A stretch of DNA of 64,000 nt from Siphonodentalium dalli (Eukaryota > Mollusca > Scaphopoda > Gadilida > Siphonodentaliidae). Location: the NCBI GenBank assembly GCA_032622095.1, contig CP136064.1, forward strand, positions 259,573,863 through 259,637,862, written 5' to 3'. Shown here one piece after another: positions 63,503 to 64,000 of this stretch (the first letter of the stretch is position 1; every line of letters starts with the position of its first letter). Both the position numbers and the translations under genes were made by a program. The notes under the pieces are model-generated. The model did not search any database. It had not been told where the DNA came from and worked only from the letters and a program-made list of their open reading frames with translations.

Positions 63503-64000
63503 AACATGGATTCTAAATGGTCGTGAGCTGCTAACTTTTGTTTTTGATTCACCAGCAGACGGTGAACACATTTATATGGACCATGTTGTTTTGTTGCTTT
63601 AACATGGATTCTAATTGGTTGTGAGCTGCTAACTTTTGTTTTTGATTCACCAGCAGACGGTGAACACATTTATATGGACCATGTTGTTTTGTTGCTTAAA
63701 CATGGATTCTAATTGGTCGTGAGCTGCTAACTTTGGTTTTGGATTCACCAGCAGACGGTGAACACATTTATATGGACCATGTTGTTTTGTTGCTTAAACA
63801 TGGATTCTAATTGGTCGTGAGCTGCTAACTTTTGTTTTTGATTCACCAGCAGACGGTGAACACATTTATATGGACCATGTTGTTTTGTTGCTTAAACATG
63901 GATTATAATTGGTTGTGAGCTGCTAACTTTTGTTTTTGATTCACCAGCAGACGGTGAACACATTTATATGGACCATGTTGTTTTGTTGCTTTAACATGGA
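63503..64000. repeat. 98-bp tandem repeat, 5 copies and continuing
   Basis: AACATGGATTCTAATTGGTC starts at 63503, 63601, 63699, 63797, 63895 and 63993, exactly 98 bp apart. Each unit has CACCAGCAGACGGTGAACAC. Confidence 0.97.

Overview
This looks like a large, repeat-rich intronic stretch of an invertebrate animal nuclear genome. It has spliced exons with GT-AG boundaries, AT-rich introns, many non-autonomous DNA transposons, minisatellites and a LINE. The overall look fits a lophotrochozoan, possibly a mollusc, but that placement is an inference from repeat style and not proven by any gene here. No bacterial operon, rRNA, CRISPR array or intact tRNA was found.

The one host gene I can support is a RasGRP-type Ras/Rap guanine-nucleotide exchange factor on the + strand. 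Twelve exons lie between 23146 and 63138, and reading phases match across all eleven junctions, giving about 488 codons. In order they encode most of the REM (RasGEF-N) domain, the CDC25 catalytic domain, two canonical EF-hand loops and the first part of a C1 zinc finger. The 5' end (promoter, first exons) and the 3' end (rest of C1, tail) are not seen. Family knowledge says such proteins are recruited to membranes by diacylglycerol and calcium and load Ras/Rap with GTP.

The most unusual result is at the gene's exon edges. Three different exon borders have been tandemly duplicated together with their splice site. The 5' splice site of the exon at 54932-55029 is repeated 8 times at exactly 42 bp. 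The 3' splice site plus 51 nt of the exon at 58922-58999 is repeated 12 times at exactly 63 bp, in frame and open throughout. The 3' splice site of the EF-hand exon at 61090 is duplicated once at 77 bp, out of frame. I also predict a 36-nt microexon at 23818-23853.

Layout: 1-2306 satellite arrays; 2500-23145 introns or intergenic DNA packed with MITEs, with no recognised exon; 23146-23853 the first two exons; 23854-31486 intron; 31487-31624 exon; 31625-45750 a long intron with a nested LINE (41437-44107); 45751-63138 the remaining nine exons; 63503-64000 a 98-bp tandem array running off the window.

The repeats fall into families that I name A to P here for convenience. A is a hAT-like MITE (8-bp target duplications, many read directly). 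C is a mariner-like MITE (TA target). D, E and F are TTAA-target, piggyBac-like MITEs. G has its own termini. D, E, F and G all carry the same long hairpin core (starting CCAATGCATTCTCTTATATA), suggesting that one foldback module spread under several sets of terminal repeats. Nested insertions with readable empty sites date several elements relative to each other.
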